Below are positions 8,109 to 18,178 of a stretch of DNA of 64,000 bases, piece after piece (within the stretch, counting starts at the first letter, position 1; each line of letters starts with the position of its first letter). A program made the position numbers and the translations under genes. The stretch lies in assembly GCF_002272075.1 (NCBI RefSeq), contig NZ_NPBJ01000032.1, positions 20,446-84,445 on the forward strand, given 5' to 3'. This DNA comes from Terribacillus saccharophilus (lineage in GTDB: Bacteria; Bacillota; Bacilli; Bacillales; Amphibacillaceae). The notes under the pieces are model-generated. The model searched no databases and was not told the origin of the DNA. It worked only from the letters and a program-made list of their open reading frames with translations.

Positions 8109-8771
8109 TCATCTCCTTAAGATTTTTCTGGAAAGTGTATTGCCGACCCATTGGGCAAGCTGGACAAGCACAATTAAAATAACGACTGTAACAATCATGA
8201 CGCTCGTATCAAATCGCTGATATCCATATGTCATCGCCACATGGCCGAGACCCCCTCCGCCGACAGTTCCTGCCATTGCGGAGAAATCAATCAGACTGAT
8301 TGTAATGAACGTCAATCCGAGAACGAGCGGACCGAGTGCTTCCGGAATCAGTATCGTATAAATGATCTGAAGCGGACTAGCTCCCATGGCCTTGGCAGCT
8401 TCGATGACACCAGGATCGATACTTATGAAGTTGTTTTCCACAACCCGAGCGATGCTGAATGCTGCTGCTATGCTCATCGGAAAAATAGCTGCCCATGTTC
8501 CGATGGTCGTGCCAATCACCTCTCTGGTCAGCGGACTAATCGCAACTAAAAAGATAATGAAGGGGATCGGACGGATAATGTTGATTAGAAAATTAATAAT
8601 TTGATAAAGAAAAGCATTTTCCAAGATGTTTCCTTTTCGTGTTACAAAAAGTAAAAGACCGATAATAATACCGAAAATTGAACCAATCACCAAAGTGACA
8701 GCTACCATCAGGATCGTCTGACCTGTTGCTTCGACGATTCGCGGCCAAAATGTCTGCCAATCTACGCCCAT
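8109..8771 (-). CDS. metI: Methionine ABC transporter permease MetI
   Basis: 220 residues with about five to six membrane helices and the permease EAA loop (VIEAAKAMGASPLQIIYTILIPEALGPL) that contacts the MetN ATPase. The last 10 bases of metN overlap its start, indicating translational coupling. Normal length for MetI. Confidence 0.95.
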   Translation of the reverse strand: MGVDWQTFWPRIVEATGQTILMVAVTLVIGSIFGIIIGLLLFVTRKGNILENAFLYQIINFLINIIRPIPFIIFLVAISPLTREVIGTTIGTWAAIFPMSIAAAFSIARVVENNFISIDPGVIEAAKAMGASPLQIIYTILIPEALGPLVLGLTFITISLIDFSAMAGTVGGGGLGHVAMTYGYQRFDTSVMIVTVVILIVLVQLAQWVGNTLSRKILRR

Positions 8772-9787
8772 GTTACGTCCACCTCCTCTATTTGTACGAT
8801 TTCATTCAATTCTTCCACTGCATTGGCCGTTTTCCCAACGTCTCCATCAAAGCTAACAAGTAAGTTTCCGTAGAATTTAGCCTGAATCTCTTGGACGGAA
8901 CCATAGACGATGTTCACGTCAATATCGTGCTTCCTTGTTACCCGGGATAAGACAGGATCGCTCGCAACCTCTCCTTTAAAGATGATCCGGTACAGTTGCT
9001 TCCCGCCTTTTTGTCTCCACTCATCCAATAGTGACGGAGAAGGAAGATCCTGCTGCACGGAACGGATGAAACGCTTCGTCGTCTGATGGGCAGGACTTGT
9101 GAATGTATCGAATACTCCTCCTGATTCTATGACCTCTCCATCCTCCATAACAGCAACCTTGTCGCAGATTGACTGAATCACATGCATTTCATGGGTAATC
9201 AGTAGAATTGTGATGCCGAATTCCTTATTTACCTTTTTCAGAAGTCGGAGTATCTCCCCGGTTGTATCAGGATCCAACGCTGAGGTTGCTTCGTCACAAA
9301 TCAAAATATCCGGCGAAGTAGCTAGCGCCCTAGCAATGCCCACTCGCTGCTTTTGTCCTCCCGACAGCTGTTCCGGATAATCCTTTGCTTTATCCGACAG
9401 TCCAACGAAGCGGAGAAGTTCTTCTACTCTCTCTTTTATTTTTGCTCGCGGCATTTTTGCCAGTTTCAAAGGATAAGCAACATTACCAGCAACAGTCCGC
9501 GAGGTTAACAGATTGAAATTCTGAAAGATCATCCCTATCCTGCGGCGTACTTTCCTGACCTCAGTTGGGCGAAGACTAGCTAAATCCACACCTTGCACTT
9601 CCACAGCTCCAGCCGTCGGGTTCTCCAGCACATTCACTAGCCGTAACAATGTACTTTTACCTGCTCCGCTGAAGCCGATAATGCCGAATATTTCTCCTTC
9701 CTCGATTGTCAGATTCACATTTCGGACAGCATGCACCTCCCGTTTTCCGATTGTAAAAGTCTTAGATACATCCTTGAACGTAATCAT
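8762..9787 (-). CDS. metN: Methionine ABC transporter ATP-binding protein MetN
   Basis: About 341 residues. Walker A GFSGAGKST, signature LSGGQKQR, Walker B ILICDEATSALD, switch His in LLITHEMH. The C-terminal 90 residues (LYRIIFKGEVASDPVLSRV to IEEVDVTWA) form the NIL domain that in MetN binds methionine and causes trans-inhibition. The start ATG at 9787 has GGGAGG seven bases upstream; earlier in-frame starts fall inside that RBS. First gene of the operon, 20 to 60 bases after the riboswitch terminator. Confidence 0.95.
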   Translation of the reverse strand: MITFKDVSKTFTIGKREVHAVRNVNLTIEEGEIFGIIGFSGAGKSTLLRLVNVLENPTAGAVEVQGVDLASLRPTEVRKVRRRIGMIFQNFNLLTSRTVAGNVAYPLKLAKMPRAKIKERVEELLRFVGLSDKAKDYPEQLSGGQKQRVGIARALATSPDILICDEATSALDPDTTGEILRLLKKVNKEFGITILLITHEMHVIQSICDKVAVMEDGEVIESGGVFDTFTSPAHQTTKRFIRSVQQDLPSPSLLDEWRQKGGKQLYRIIFKGEVASDPVLSRVTRKHDIDVNIVYGSVQEIQAKFYGNLLVSFDGDVGKTANAVEELNEIVQIEEVDVTWA

Positions 9788-9808
9788 CACTTTTCCTCCC
9801 ATCAACGC

Positions 9809-9849
9809 AAAAGAGCCCTCTTTTTCCTTATCCAGAAAAAAGAGGGCTC
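9809..9849 (-). terminator. Riboswitch-controlled terminator in the metN leader
   Basis: Minus-strand stem GAGCCCTCTTTTT / AAAAAGAGGGCTC, 13 pairs, followed by TTTT, placed between the S-box aptamer and the metN RBS. It is expected to form when SAM is bound. Confidence 0.85.
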
Positions 9850-9868
9850 CACGTATGAAACTTCCTCA

Positions 9869-9978
9869 TTCTCATCTTCCAAACGCTCATAGGCGTTTGC
9901 AGGAATTGGCACGGTATTTGTGTAAACCCGTTGCCGAGACGTCATAGGGCCTGATCCCTCGGTCTCTCTGGATAAGAA
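9869..9978 (-). ncRNA. SAM-I (S-box) riboswitch upstream of metNIQ
   Basis: The minus strand carries the S-box signature in order: P1 5' strand TTCTTATC, AGAGAGACCGAGGGATCAGG, GACGTCTCGGCAACGGG, CCGTGCCAATTCCTGC, a hairpin AAACGCctatgaGCGTTT and the P1 3' strand GATGAGAA, which pairs with TTCTTATC. Length is about 110 nt. It senses S-adenosylmethionine and, together with the downstream terminator, switches the methionine transporter operon off when SAM is plentiful. Confidence 0.95.
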
Positions 9979-10082
9979 TAAAACAAGTATGTAGTTGTAA
10001 GATTTGATTACCATGTTATGGGTTTTCCAATAGAATGTCAATTCATTTTTTGAAAATCTTTTTTTCTTCTTCCCTTGTCGAA

Positions 10083-10113
10083 TAAAAAAAGGCTGCTTAC
10101 ACGCAGCCTTTCA
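10083..10113 (-). terminator. Terminator after the GGDEF-EAL locus
   Basis: Stem AAGGCTGC / GCAGCCTT with a six-base loop, reading into T7 on the minus strand. Confidence 0.8.
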
Positions 10114-10151
10114 AACATAGTATAATGCTTGTCAAAAGTCACTCTTAGGAT

Positions 10152-12485
10152 TTACAGCCACTTCGAACGAAATAACACGGCCTCCGTCGGCTTCCCAATC
10201 AAATATCCCTGCACTAACGCACAGCCATTTTCCTTTAGAAATTCAAGCTGTTCCTGTTCCTCGACACCTTCAGCAACCACGTCCAGATCGAGTTGCTTTG
10301 CCATAAGTAAAATCGTTTCAACCAACACTTTATTATTTCGATTGTGCATCATATCGCAGACAAAAGCACGATCGATTTTCAATGTATGAACAGGCAGGCG
10401 CTGGATGTACTGAAGAGAGCTGTAACCTGTCCCAAAATCATCGATGCTGATACGAATACCAAGCTGCTTGATATGCTCCAGAACAGCTATAGCATAGGAG
10501 TCACTAAATGGGATATTTTCTGTGATTTCCAATTCCAGATAAGCCGGGTCCATCTCATATTCACGCAGTGCATCCTCTAATTCTGCGAGAAAATCGGGAT
10601 GAAGGAATTGATTGACAGAAATATTAACAGCAAGGCTAATCGGTTCATACTCTTGTGTTTTCCAGCAGCTCCATTGTCTGCACACTTCTCGGATCATCCA
10701 TCTTCCAAGAGGTATAATGAAACGTGATTCCTCAGCAAGCGGAATGAATGTATTGGGAAACAGCAGCCCTCGCTCCGGATGCTCCCAGCGCATCAATACC
10801 TCCGCACCAGAAACAGTATTTGTATCTATACGATATAGCGGCTGAAAGTGAAGCTGGAACTCTCCTCTTTCCAGTCCATACCGCATCTCTTTCTCCAGCT
10901 CGAGCTTGGATTGTTCTGCAGGGAGGTACGTCTCATCATAGAATAGCCAACGCTTTCCGTGACTTTTCTTTGCTGCATACATGGCAGTATCTGCTTTAAT
11001 AGTCAATAGTTCGACATCTTCGGCATGCTGCGGATAAAGACTAATTCCGATACTTGCAGAAACAAATACTTCCTTTCCATGGAGATAAAACACCTGTTCA
11101 AGTGATTGAATTAATTCACATACAGTTCTTTCTATCTCAGGAATCTTCGTAATAGGCAACAGAATAAGGAATTCATCTCCACCTTGGCGGAACACCTTTG
11201 CTCCTGACACGAGATTCCCTTGCAATCGTTCTGCCACCTTTCTCAGCAGCATGTCCCCGGCACCATGATTCATCGTGTCATTCACCTATTTGAAATGATC
11301 CATATCCAAAAAGAGCAAGGAAAAACCGCTTTCGTTCGTCTTTACCCATTCTGAAGCTATCCGATCAAATTCACGACGGTTCGGGAGCCCTGTCAGCGGA
11401 TCATGAGCAGCAAGGAATTCCGTTCGTTCGATGGAAGCTTCCAATTCTTTATTTTTTTGAAACAGCTCTTCTGTTCGCTCCAATACTTTACCTTCCAGTT
11501 CAAGCATGAGCTTTCTATTCTGGAACATTGTATTCATTTGTCGAAAGATGATCAGTAATGTAGAAACAATACAGCCAAGTGCTATTAAATCAAATCCGCC
11601 GCCTCTGGCTACGATGAGCGCAAGTAAAACCAAAACGCTGACATTGGAAAACCATAGTCGTGCCGAAAATAGCGGCGTGCTTGCAGTTCGGGATTCCTGC
11701 CGGCTCAGTGCATCAAGATCATCCGCAAAGAAAGCTGCACCGCCAATTACAAGCAAACTTGCTGTCCCGAGCCAGTCAATGGGATGTCCAAAGTAATACA
11801 TATTTTGTAATGCCAAATACAAAAAGACGGTATCAGAAACCAAAAAGAGCAAAAAGCCGATACAAATACAGGCTAGTGCCTTTGACAAACGCTGATAACT
11901 GAGGGCATTAAATACACAAATCAAGAAAAATAACACTAGCAAATCGCTAGCTGGGTGACTGATGGCCAAAAGCTGGATGAGAATACCATCCTGCGTTAAT
12001 TGAAACCAGGTTTGCTTCATCAAAAATTCCCAGCTTAAACAGGCCGCAGCAACGATGATGATCACAGCATCATAGACAACTTCGTAAATTGTCACCTCAC
12101 CCGCTTTTTGTTTGATCAAGTACAGGAACGCCAATAAACTGAAGATAATCGATACAACCCATAGAACGTCTGCTGCTGATAACAAGATGTTATTTATTCC
12201 AATATTGAAATTGTAAAAATAGGAGCTTACCGTTGCTAATAGGCAGCCCAGCAGCGCAAAGCCCAGAAACAGCCAAAACCGCCGCACTTGCCGCTCAGCT
12301 TCATGATAAGCACGAAAAGCCCAAAATGCCGGCAGACCGGAACCGATGATTGCAAAGAGACCAGCACCTAGCGCTAGTTCCCGGGGTTCCTGGCGAAATA
12401 GAAATAAATAAACTGCAGAAAAAAGCAGGAATAAAAAAACAAAGGTTGTATATGCTTTGATGTTTCTCTTATTTGACTTCTCCAA
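10152..12485 (-). pseudogene. Membrane GGDEF-EAL cyclic-di-GMP protein interrupted by an in-frame TAG
   Basis: One frame of 777 codons split by a single amber codon at 11288-11286. Part 1 (start TTG 12485, 399 residues) has about nine membrane helices, a coiled-coil linker (MLELEGKVLERTEELFQKNKELEASI) and the start of a GGDEF domain (HDPLTGLPNRREFD, LLFLDMDHFK). The stop falls exactly where FKxVND has its variable residue. The frame continues with VNDTMNHGAGD, the signature RQGGDEF, and a complete EAL domain (AEVLMRWEHPERG, DDFGTGYSSLQYI, KIDRAF, VVAEGVE). The GTG right after the stop has no RBS, so the second half is probably not translated alone. It would both make and break c-di-GMP if intact. 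Recent nonsense mutation, sequencing error or read-through are all possible. Confidence 0.88.
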
Positions 12486-12564
12486 CTGCAGCCTTCTCTC
12501 TTGATAGATTGAAATAGTAGCTAAAGTATACGATAACCAAGCATGTTTTCCTATACAGCAAAAT

Positions 12565-12595
12565 AAAAAAGTCGCATCAAAAATGCGACTTTTAC
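12565..12595. terminator. Terminator between the alpha-galactosidase gene and the GGDEF-EAL locus
   Basis: Stem AAAAGTCGCAT / ATGCGACTTTT with a CAAAA loop; ends alpha-galactosidase transcription on the minus strand. Confidence 0.85.
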
Positions 12596-12597
12596 TG

Positions 12598-14784
12598 CTA
12601 TTCAGCTTTTAGATGCCAGGTATAACTTACGAAGTCCCCAATAAGGTCTGTCGGTATACGAATACCGCTGTACTCCAGTTCATCACCGCTATATATTTCA
12701 CTTGTGCCAATGATCCGGTAGTCTTTGGCATCGTCCAACCCCTTCATCCGCAAAGAAGCGAGTGGTGCTGCCGGCTCAGCCAGCACACGATAATAACAGA
12801 TAAAAGCTTCAGTTTTGTCTTCATTCACAAACATCCAAGCCGTTTCATTGCCTTCAAACGGGCTTTTCAAACGATAGAATTGCCCAAACTGAACGAGTCT
12901 GCGAATCTCTTTATAAGAAATAATCTGCTGTTTGACAATCTCCTTCTCCTCGCTAGTAAGCTTTGTAAGATCCAGCTCGTATCCAAGATTCCCTGCCATC
13001 GCGACATCTCCCCGCATCTCCAATGATGTAAATCGGTGCACTTGATGGTTCGGCACATCCGATACATGAGAACCCATCGAGGCAATCGGATAAAGCAGGC
13101 TTGTACCATATTGGATCTTAAGCCTCTCAACAGCATCTGTATTATCACTTGTCCAAGCCTGTGGCATATAATACAGAATTCCCGGATCATGACGGCCGCC
13201 GCCGCCTGAACAGCTCTCAAACAGTACTTGCGGAAAACGAGAGGTTATCTCATCCATCACTTCATAGACGCCAAGAATATGTCGGTGTGCCGTTTCCCGC
13301 TGACGCTCAGGAGGAAGTAAGGCTGATCCAACTTCAGACAAATGCCGGTTCATATCCCATTTCACATAAGTAATTGGTGCACTTTCCAGGATGTCGGAAA
13401 CTCGTTTTATAATCTCCTTCCGAACGTCCTGTCTTGAAAAATCGAGCACGAGCTGATCGCGGCTTTCTGTACGATAGCGATGTGGGACATGCAGACACCA
13501 GTCCGGGTGCTCCCGGTACAAATCACTGTCCACAGACACCATTTCCGGCTCAAACCAAAGTCCAAATTGCATGCCTAAATCGTTCACACGTTTCGCCAAA
13601 TCGACAAGTCCGTTCGGCAGCTTTGCCTTATCAACGAACCAATCTCCCAATGATGTAGAATCTGAATTCCGTTTTTTGAACCAGCCATCATCCAATACAA
13701 AAAGCTCGATACCGAGCTCACTGCCAGCTTTAGCGATTCCCTCAATCTTATCAGCATCAAAATCGAAATACGTCGCTTCCCAGTTATTAATTAGAATTGG
13801 TCGCTCTTTATCTTTGTATTCCCCTCTTACTAAATGCTGCTGATAAAATTCATGCAGTGTATGCGACATTCCCCCTAAACCGTCCGCTGCATAAACAAGC
13901 ACAGCTTCCGGTGTTTGGAATGTTTCGTTTGGTTCCAGCAACCATGTGAAGTCGAACGGGTTGATACCCATTGTCACTCGAGTCGTCGCAAACTGGTCGA
14001 CTTCTGCCTGAGCAAGGAAATTACCGCTGTAAACAAGATGAAATCCGAACACTTCTCCCTGTTCTTCTGTTACGTGCTTCTCCATCAAAGCGATAAACGG
14101 ATGCTGCTGATGGCTGCTTGCTCCACGTGTGCTTTCAGTAGACTGAATACCTGCTTGCAAAGCACGCCTTTCGAGATGCCTTTCCTTCCCCCATGCCCCC
14201 GGCATAGTCAGCATGTCATAGTCTGATCGACGGAAGTCTACACTTACACTAGCAGCCTGTAAGAGCTTTAGCTTTTGTTTGCCCTTATTACGGAATTGTG
14301 CAGATCTCGCGACCACATCATACTCACTGAAAATTGTATAGAGCAAGACCACTTCCAAATGAAGTAATTTGTCCTCCATGGTTATTTCCAGCGTTTCTGC
14401 TCCTTCCTGACCGGCATACGTTGCAGGAAGCCCTGCAAGCTTCGGCTTTCCACTGAATATACGATGAGATTTGTAACGCAAATCGGTTACCGTCGATCCG
14501 TTTTCCATTTGAATCTGATAGGCCGGCTTGCGAAAATCCGAATTACCATACTGCGGGTATTCCTGCGGCAAAGCATCCAACGAGAATGTCCTGTCTCGAT
14601 TGTACGGATTAGGTGAGAAAGAACGATCTATGTACTGCTGCCGATTACTATTACGAAACTGCCTGATCTTCCTCCCCCAATACTGGTGCGTCAAATAACC
14701 ATCTCGCTCCAGCTGCATAACATAACTAGTCGATTTTCCCTGCAGATGAAAAGTGCGCTGTTCTTCATCGAATCTGATAGCCAT
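12598..14784 (-). CDS. Alpha-galactosidase, glycoside hydrolase family 36
   Basis: 728 residues, the usual length of tetrameric GH36 enzymes of Bacillus. N-terminal beta-supersandwich, then a (beta/alpha)8 barrel with LDDGWF, the nucleophile Asp in YVKWDMNRH (about residue 475) and the acid/base Asp in WTSDNTDAVERL (about 545), plus FESCSGGGGRHDPG for sugar binding. Hydrolyses terminal alpha-1,6-galactose from raffinose-family sugars or melibiose. There is no signal peptide, so it is cytoplasmic and needs an uptake system not found in this window. A CcpA cre box lies about 155 bases upstream. Confidence 0.95.
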   Translation of the reverse strand: MAIRFDEEQRTFHLQGKSTSYVMQLERDGYLTHQYWGRKIRQFRNSNRQQYIDRSFSPNPYNRDRTFSLDALPQEYPQYGNSDFRKPAYQIQMENGSTVTDLRYKSHRIFSGKPKLAGLPATYAGQEGAETLEITMEDKLLHLEVVLLYTIFSEYDVVARSAQFRNKGKQKLKLLQAASVSVDFRRSDYDMLTMPGAWGKERHLERRALQAGIQSTESTRGASSHQQHPFIALMEKHVTEEQGEVFGFHLVYSGNFLAQAEVDQFATTRVTMGINPFDFTWLLEPNETFQTPEAVLVYAADGLGGMSHTLHEFYQQHLVRGEYKDKERPILINNWEATYFDFDADKIEGIAKAGSELGIELFVLDDGWFKKRNSDSTSLGDWFVDKAKLPNGLVDLAKRVNDLGMQFGLWFEPEMVSVDSDLYREHPDWCLHVPHRYRTESRDQLVLDFSRQDVRKEIIKRVSDILESAPITYVKWDMNRHLSEVGSALLPPERQRETAHRHILGVYEVMDEITSRFPQVLFESCSGGGGRHDPGILYYMPQAWTSDNTDAVERLKIQYGTSLLYPIASMGSHVSDVPNHQVHRFTSLEMRGDVAMAGNLGYELDLTKLTSEEKEIVKQQIISYKEIRRLVQFGQFYRLKSPFEGNETAWMFVNEDKTEAFICYYRVLAEPAAPLASLRMKGLDDAKDYRIIGTSEIYSGDELEYSGIRIPTDLIGDFVSYTWHLKAE

Positions 14785-14938
14785 CGCTTTTCTACCCCTT
14801 TAAAGTGTAATTGGCAACATATACTGTTTTTATTACTGCTTCTATTCTACAAAACTAGTGTTAAAATATTTCTAGTTATCTATTAAAGATTTTCAGTCAA
14901 TGTCTTTCTATCTAAATTTAACAAAATAAACACAACAA

Positions 14939-14952
14939 AGAAAGCGCTACCA
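14939..14952. promoter_or_regulatory. CcpA cre box upstream of the alpha-galactosidase gene
   Basis: AGAAAGCGCTACCA matches the cre consensus TGWAARCGYTWNCW at 13 of 14 positions. Confidence 0.6.
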
Positions 14953-14974
14953 AAAAAGTTTTGAATTCTTGGAA

Positions 14975-15001
14975 TAAAAAAAGCTACCCCTAAGGATAGC
15001 C
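14975..15001 (-). terminator. Terminator after the DUF4352 lipoprotein gene
   Basis: Minus strand GCTATCC / GGGTAGC with one wobble pair, followed by T7. Confidence 0.75.
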
Positions 15002-15008
15002 TTCTAAG

Positions 15009-15881
15009 TTATTTCACTTCAATTGTCCATTTAGCAGTTGCATCCGTTACAAAGTCTGTGTAATACACTTCGTAAGGTCCTTTTCCGCTAACAGCGTAGA
15101 ACCCTTTTCCTGATGTATTCTTTCCAGGTTTAATATCCGCCGTTAAATAATCAAGCGCATAGGTTTCCATCAATGTTCCATCTGCATCGTATACTTGGAA
15201 ATCATACGTATCGAAATACAGATCTTCATCTGTTGCATTTTGAACCGCTACATCAAAGCTTAGCACTTCTGCCGGCTCTTCTTCATATTCGTTACGCTCA
15301 TCTGTATAGGCTGGATTGCTTAATGTGATGATTGTACCAGCAACATCTACCTTTTCATCTAGTTTAAATTCGCCTAGATCTTCTCCGTCACTTGATGCAT
15401 TTTCTTCATCATATTCAATGGGCTTGTCATTTTCCATGATTGTAAAACCTGTTAAATCAGTGAATACGATTGTAGGTTCTTTCTCATTGTAATAAACAGA
15501 ATGCTTATAGAACTGACGGAAAAACGCATCCATGATAGCAGCTGTCATCCCGTTCTCAAGTGTGTCTCCATCCGAATTGTTGAATTCCACTTCTATAGTG
15601 TCGTCGTTTGATAGTTTAGCAGAACTGATGGCAATTTCACCATCTTCATCCGGCTCAGACATCGCGTCCAGTAATTTTTTGAAGTCTTTTTTTGACAGAT
15701 TGACCTTATCCCAATCTTCTTCTGTCATGTTTTCCCAATCCATCTCTTCTAGCTCGGATACGCTTGTTGTCTCTGCAGCACTCGCTTTTTTTTCTTCTTT
15801 TACTTTCGTAGCTTCTTCCCCGCCACAAGCACTTAAAATAAATAATAAGACCAACATACTACCAAATAATAACTTCTTCAC
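15009..15881 (-). CDS. Surface lipoprotein with C-terminal DUF4352 domain
   Basis: 290 residues. Lipoprotein signal (KKLLFGSMLVLLFILSAC, lipobox LSAC), a very acidic middle region (ELEEMDWENMTEEDWDKVNLSKKDFKK, then NNSDGD repeats), and a C-terminal immunoglobulin-like domain of DUF4352 type (VAGTIITLSNPAYTDERN, VLSFDVAVQNATDEDLYFDTYDFQVYDADG). Function unknown; DUF4352 domains are common in exported Bacillota lipoproteins. GTG start with AAGGGGAT about eight bases upstream. Transcribed alone. Confidence 0.82.
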   Translation of the reverse strand: MKKLLFGSMLVLLFILSACGGEEATKVKEEKKASAAETTSVSELEEMDWENMTEEDWDKVNLSKKDFKKLLDAMSEPDEDGEIAISSAKLSNDDTIEVEFNNSDGDTLENGMTAAIMDAFFRQFYKHSVYYNEKEPTIVFTDLTGFTIMENDKPIEYDEENASSDGEDLGEFKLDEKVDVAGTIITLSNPAYTDERNEYEEEPAEVLSFDVAVQNATDEDLYFDTYDFQVYDADGTLMETYALDYLTADIKPGKNTSGKGFYAVSGKGPYEVYYTDFVTDATAKWTIEVK

Positions 15882-15998
15882 GTACTCTTATCCCCTTTTT
15901 CTCTTTCATACAATATGTATGTAAGCCTATTTTACCATCTTCCAATTTGAAAATATATACTTTTTAAGGGGTTAGTTACTAATTAAGCAGAATAAAGC

Positions 15999-16028
15999 AA
16001 AGACACAGCTTATCTTAACTGTGTCTTT
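15999..16028. terminator. Terminator at the end of lutABC
   Basis: Stem AAAGACACAG / CTGTGTCTTT with a ten-base loop. The T tract is better on the plus strand, but the position right after lutC suggests it ends the lut operon. Confidence 0.65.
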
Positions 16029-16029
16029 T

Positions 16030-16737
16030 TTATCTATCTTCAATAACGATATAAGCCGCTTTCACAGGTCCATGGACCCCTACAACCAAGTTCATCTCGA
16101 TATCTGCAGAGTTACTCGGCCCTGTAATGAAGTTAATACAGGATGCAATAGCTTTCCCTTTCTGTACTTGGTTCGAGATATGCTGAGCTGCCTGGGTCAT
16201 GCGGGGGACGATGGTGCTTTTCGGTATTAGTGCGATGTATTTATGTGGCAGCAGGCTGACAGTACGGCCTTTCCCCTCACCTGAGAAGAGTACGACTGTC
16301 CCTGATTCAGCAAGAGTGATATCGCTGAATGTTATACCGATATTGGCCTTTTCCACAATTCCGATGTTGTCATGGCCAATGGAAGGATCCCATTCATGTA
16401 CATCTACTCCTTGCTTCGGCCACATCTCAAGCTGTTCACGTAAACCGAATGCTTCGTACCGGGGATCCTGCCAAATGGCTAGCGGTCCGCCGCCATAAGT
16501 ATCCACAGTTTCGGCCAGCACTTCCGGTAGACCACGCGAATCAGTCTCAATCAGCTCCGTATGGATAAGTCGGCATTGGTCCCGGAGTATATCTACAAGC
16601 TCATCCTGGGTTTTATCAGTCAGTGTCTTATCTTGCGGGCGATAGTTCCAGTTTCGCGAGGGTCTTTCTGATAGTACTTCCGTACGGCTGAGGCGACTGG
16701 CGACATTTGCAAGGAATCTTTCCCGGTTCTGTATCAT
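16030..16737 (-). CDS. lutC: Lactate utilisation protein LutC
   Basis: 235 residues, LUD-domain protein with [44 protein letters not shown] and the C-terminal [25 protein letters not shown]. Third subunit of the LutABC L-lactate oxidation complex, which turns L-lactate into pyruvate via iron-sulfur proteins. Its ATG overlaps the lutB stop (ATGA), so it is translationally coupled. Confidence 0.95.
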   Translation of the reverse strand: MIQNRERFLANVASRLSRTEVLSERPSRNWNYRPQDKTLTDKTQDELVDILRDQCRLIHTELIETDSRGLPEVLAETVDTYGGGPLAIWQDPRYEAFGLREQLEMWPKQGVDVHEWDPSIGHDNIGIVEKANIGITFSDITLAESGTVVLFSGEGKGRTVSLLPHKYIALIPKSTIVPRMTQAAQHISNQVQKGKAIASCINFITGPSNSADIEMNLVVGVHGPVKAAYIVIEDR

Positions 16738-18164
16738 GCCTTGCCATTCTCCTTTTCGTGCTGCTTAAACCAATCACGAAATCGTTCTTTGTTCGGAGCA
16801 GGAAAATCACGAATTTCGGTCCATGCCTTCAGCGGACCTGGTCCCTTCGAAATGGTTTCATCCTTTGTAAAAGGCTTCATGACAGAGCTCGCCATTTTCG
16901 ATCCAGCTGCGTACAGCGGGTTGGAGGAAGCTCCAATTCCGAATGCTTTCATAGCCATCCTCTCAGAAATCGGCGCACGCCCTTCCCGCTCAACGATCAC
17001 TTGTCGATGACGATGCAGCAGCTGATGCAATGGAATTTTTACTGGGCAAGCATCCGTACAGGCAGCACAGAGTGTGGATGCATATGGTAGCTCCTTGAAA
17101 TCATCGTATCCTCCTAACAGAGGTGTAAGGACCGCCCCGATTGGCCCTGGATAAATGGAGTTATAGGAATGGCCGCCAATATGGCGGTATACCGGACAAA
17201 CGTTGATACATGCTGCACAGCGAATGCATTGGAGTACCGATTGGAATTCGGTTCCGAGAATACCCGAACGTCCGTTATCTACGATGACAAGATGAAACTC
17301 GGATGGACCATCAACCTCTTCTGCTGTTCGCGGACCAGTCAATGCCGTAATATAACTCGTTAGTTTTTGACCGACTGCACTTCTCGTCAGCAGGCCGACC
17401 AGTACTTCGAACTCCTCAAATGTAGGTACGATTCGCTCCATCCCCATGACGCAAATCTGCGTATCAGGTAAATCAGACACCATCCCAGCATTTCCTTCAT
17501 TAGTGACCAGGCCGACAGAACCAGATTCCGCAATGGCAAAATTACATCCTGTGATACCGATATCTGCTTGCAGGAATTCCTGGCGCAGTTTCTCCCTAGC
17601 ATGGAGTGCTAGTTCTTCCGGTTTGGAGGTAAGCTTGTAGTCCAGCTTCTCGGTAAAAACATCCTTGATCTGCTCTTTGTTTTTATGAAGCGCAGGTGTC
17701 ACGATATGCGAAGGCGGATCATGGTCGTCCAGCTGCAGAATGTATTCGCCAAGGTCGGTTTCAATGACGTCACAGCCTTCTTGTTCCAGTACACTATTTA
17801 AGCCAATTTCTTCTGTGACCATTGATTTGGCTTTCAAAATCTTTTTGGCTCGTTTTTCCTTCACTATACTCTTCACATAGTCATTCGCTTCCTCTGCAGT
17901 AGCAGCAAAAAATACATGCCCGCCGCGTTTTTGCAGGTTTTCAGAAAGCTCCTGTAAATAGTAATCGAGATGATCCAGTGTATGCTGACGAATCTCTTCC
18001 CCATGAGACCGCCATTCTTCCCAGTTGCCAAGTTCTTCAGCCGCATCCAGTCTTCTTGTCCGCAGGCGTTCCTGAGCTCCGGCAACTGCACCGCGCATGA
18101 ACGTGTCTTCCATCTGCTTGTTCACATTATCCTTGAACTTTTCATTCCCTATCTTCATCGCCAT
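16734..18164 (-). CDS. lutB: Lactate utilisation iron-sulfur protein LutB
   Basis: 476 residues: an N-terminal LUD domain ([33 protein letters not shown]) followed by a dicluster ferredoxin region, [19 protein letters not shown] and [17 protein letters not shown], each able to hold a 4Fe-4S cluster. Electron-carrying subunit of LutABC. ATG preceded by AAGGGGG. The gap to lutA is 14 bases. Confidence 0.96.
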   Translation of the reverse strand: MAMKIGNEKFKDNVNKQMEDTFMRGAVAGAQERLRTRRLDAAEELGNWEEWRSHGEEIRQHTLDHLDYYLQELSENLQKRGGHVFFAATAEEANDYVKSIVKEKRAKKILKAKSMVTEEIGLNSVLEQEGCDVIETDLGEYILQLDDHDPPSHIVTPALHKNKEQIKDVFTEKLDYKLTSKPEELALHAREKLRQEFLQADIGITGCNFAIAESGSVGLVTNEGNAGMVSDLPDTQICVMGMERIVPTFEEFEVLVGLLTRSAVGQKLTSYITALTGPRTAEEVDGPSEFHLVIVDNGRSGILGTEFQSVLQCIRCAACINVCPVYRHIGGHSYNSIYPGPIGAVLTPLLGGYDDFKELPYASTLCAACTDACPVKIPLHQLLHRHRQVIVEREGRAPISERMAMKAFGIGASSNPLYAAGSKMASSVMKPFTKDETISKGPGPLKAWTEIRDFPAPNKERFRDWFKQHEKENGKA

Positions 18165-18178
18165 GCTGCTTTTCCCCC

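Noticed and set aside
9802..10041. 79-codon minus-strand open frame before metN
   Set aside because: It runs through the SAM riboswitch and its terminator; the conservation there is RNA structure.
11283..11285. Independent start of the EAL half at the GTG after the amber codon
   Set aside because: No ribosome binding site upstream, and the preceding sequence is clear GGDEF coding sequence.
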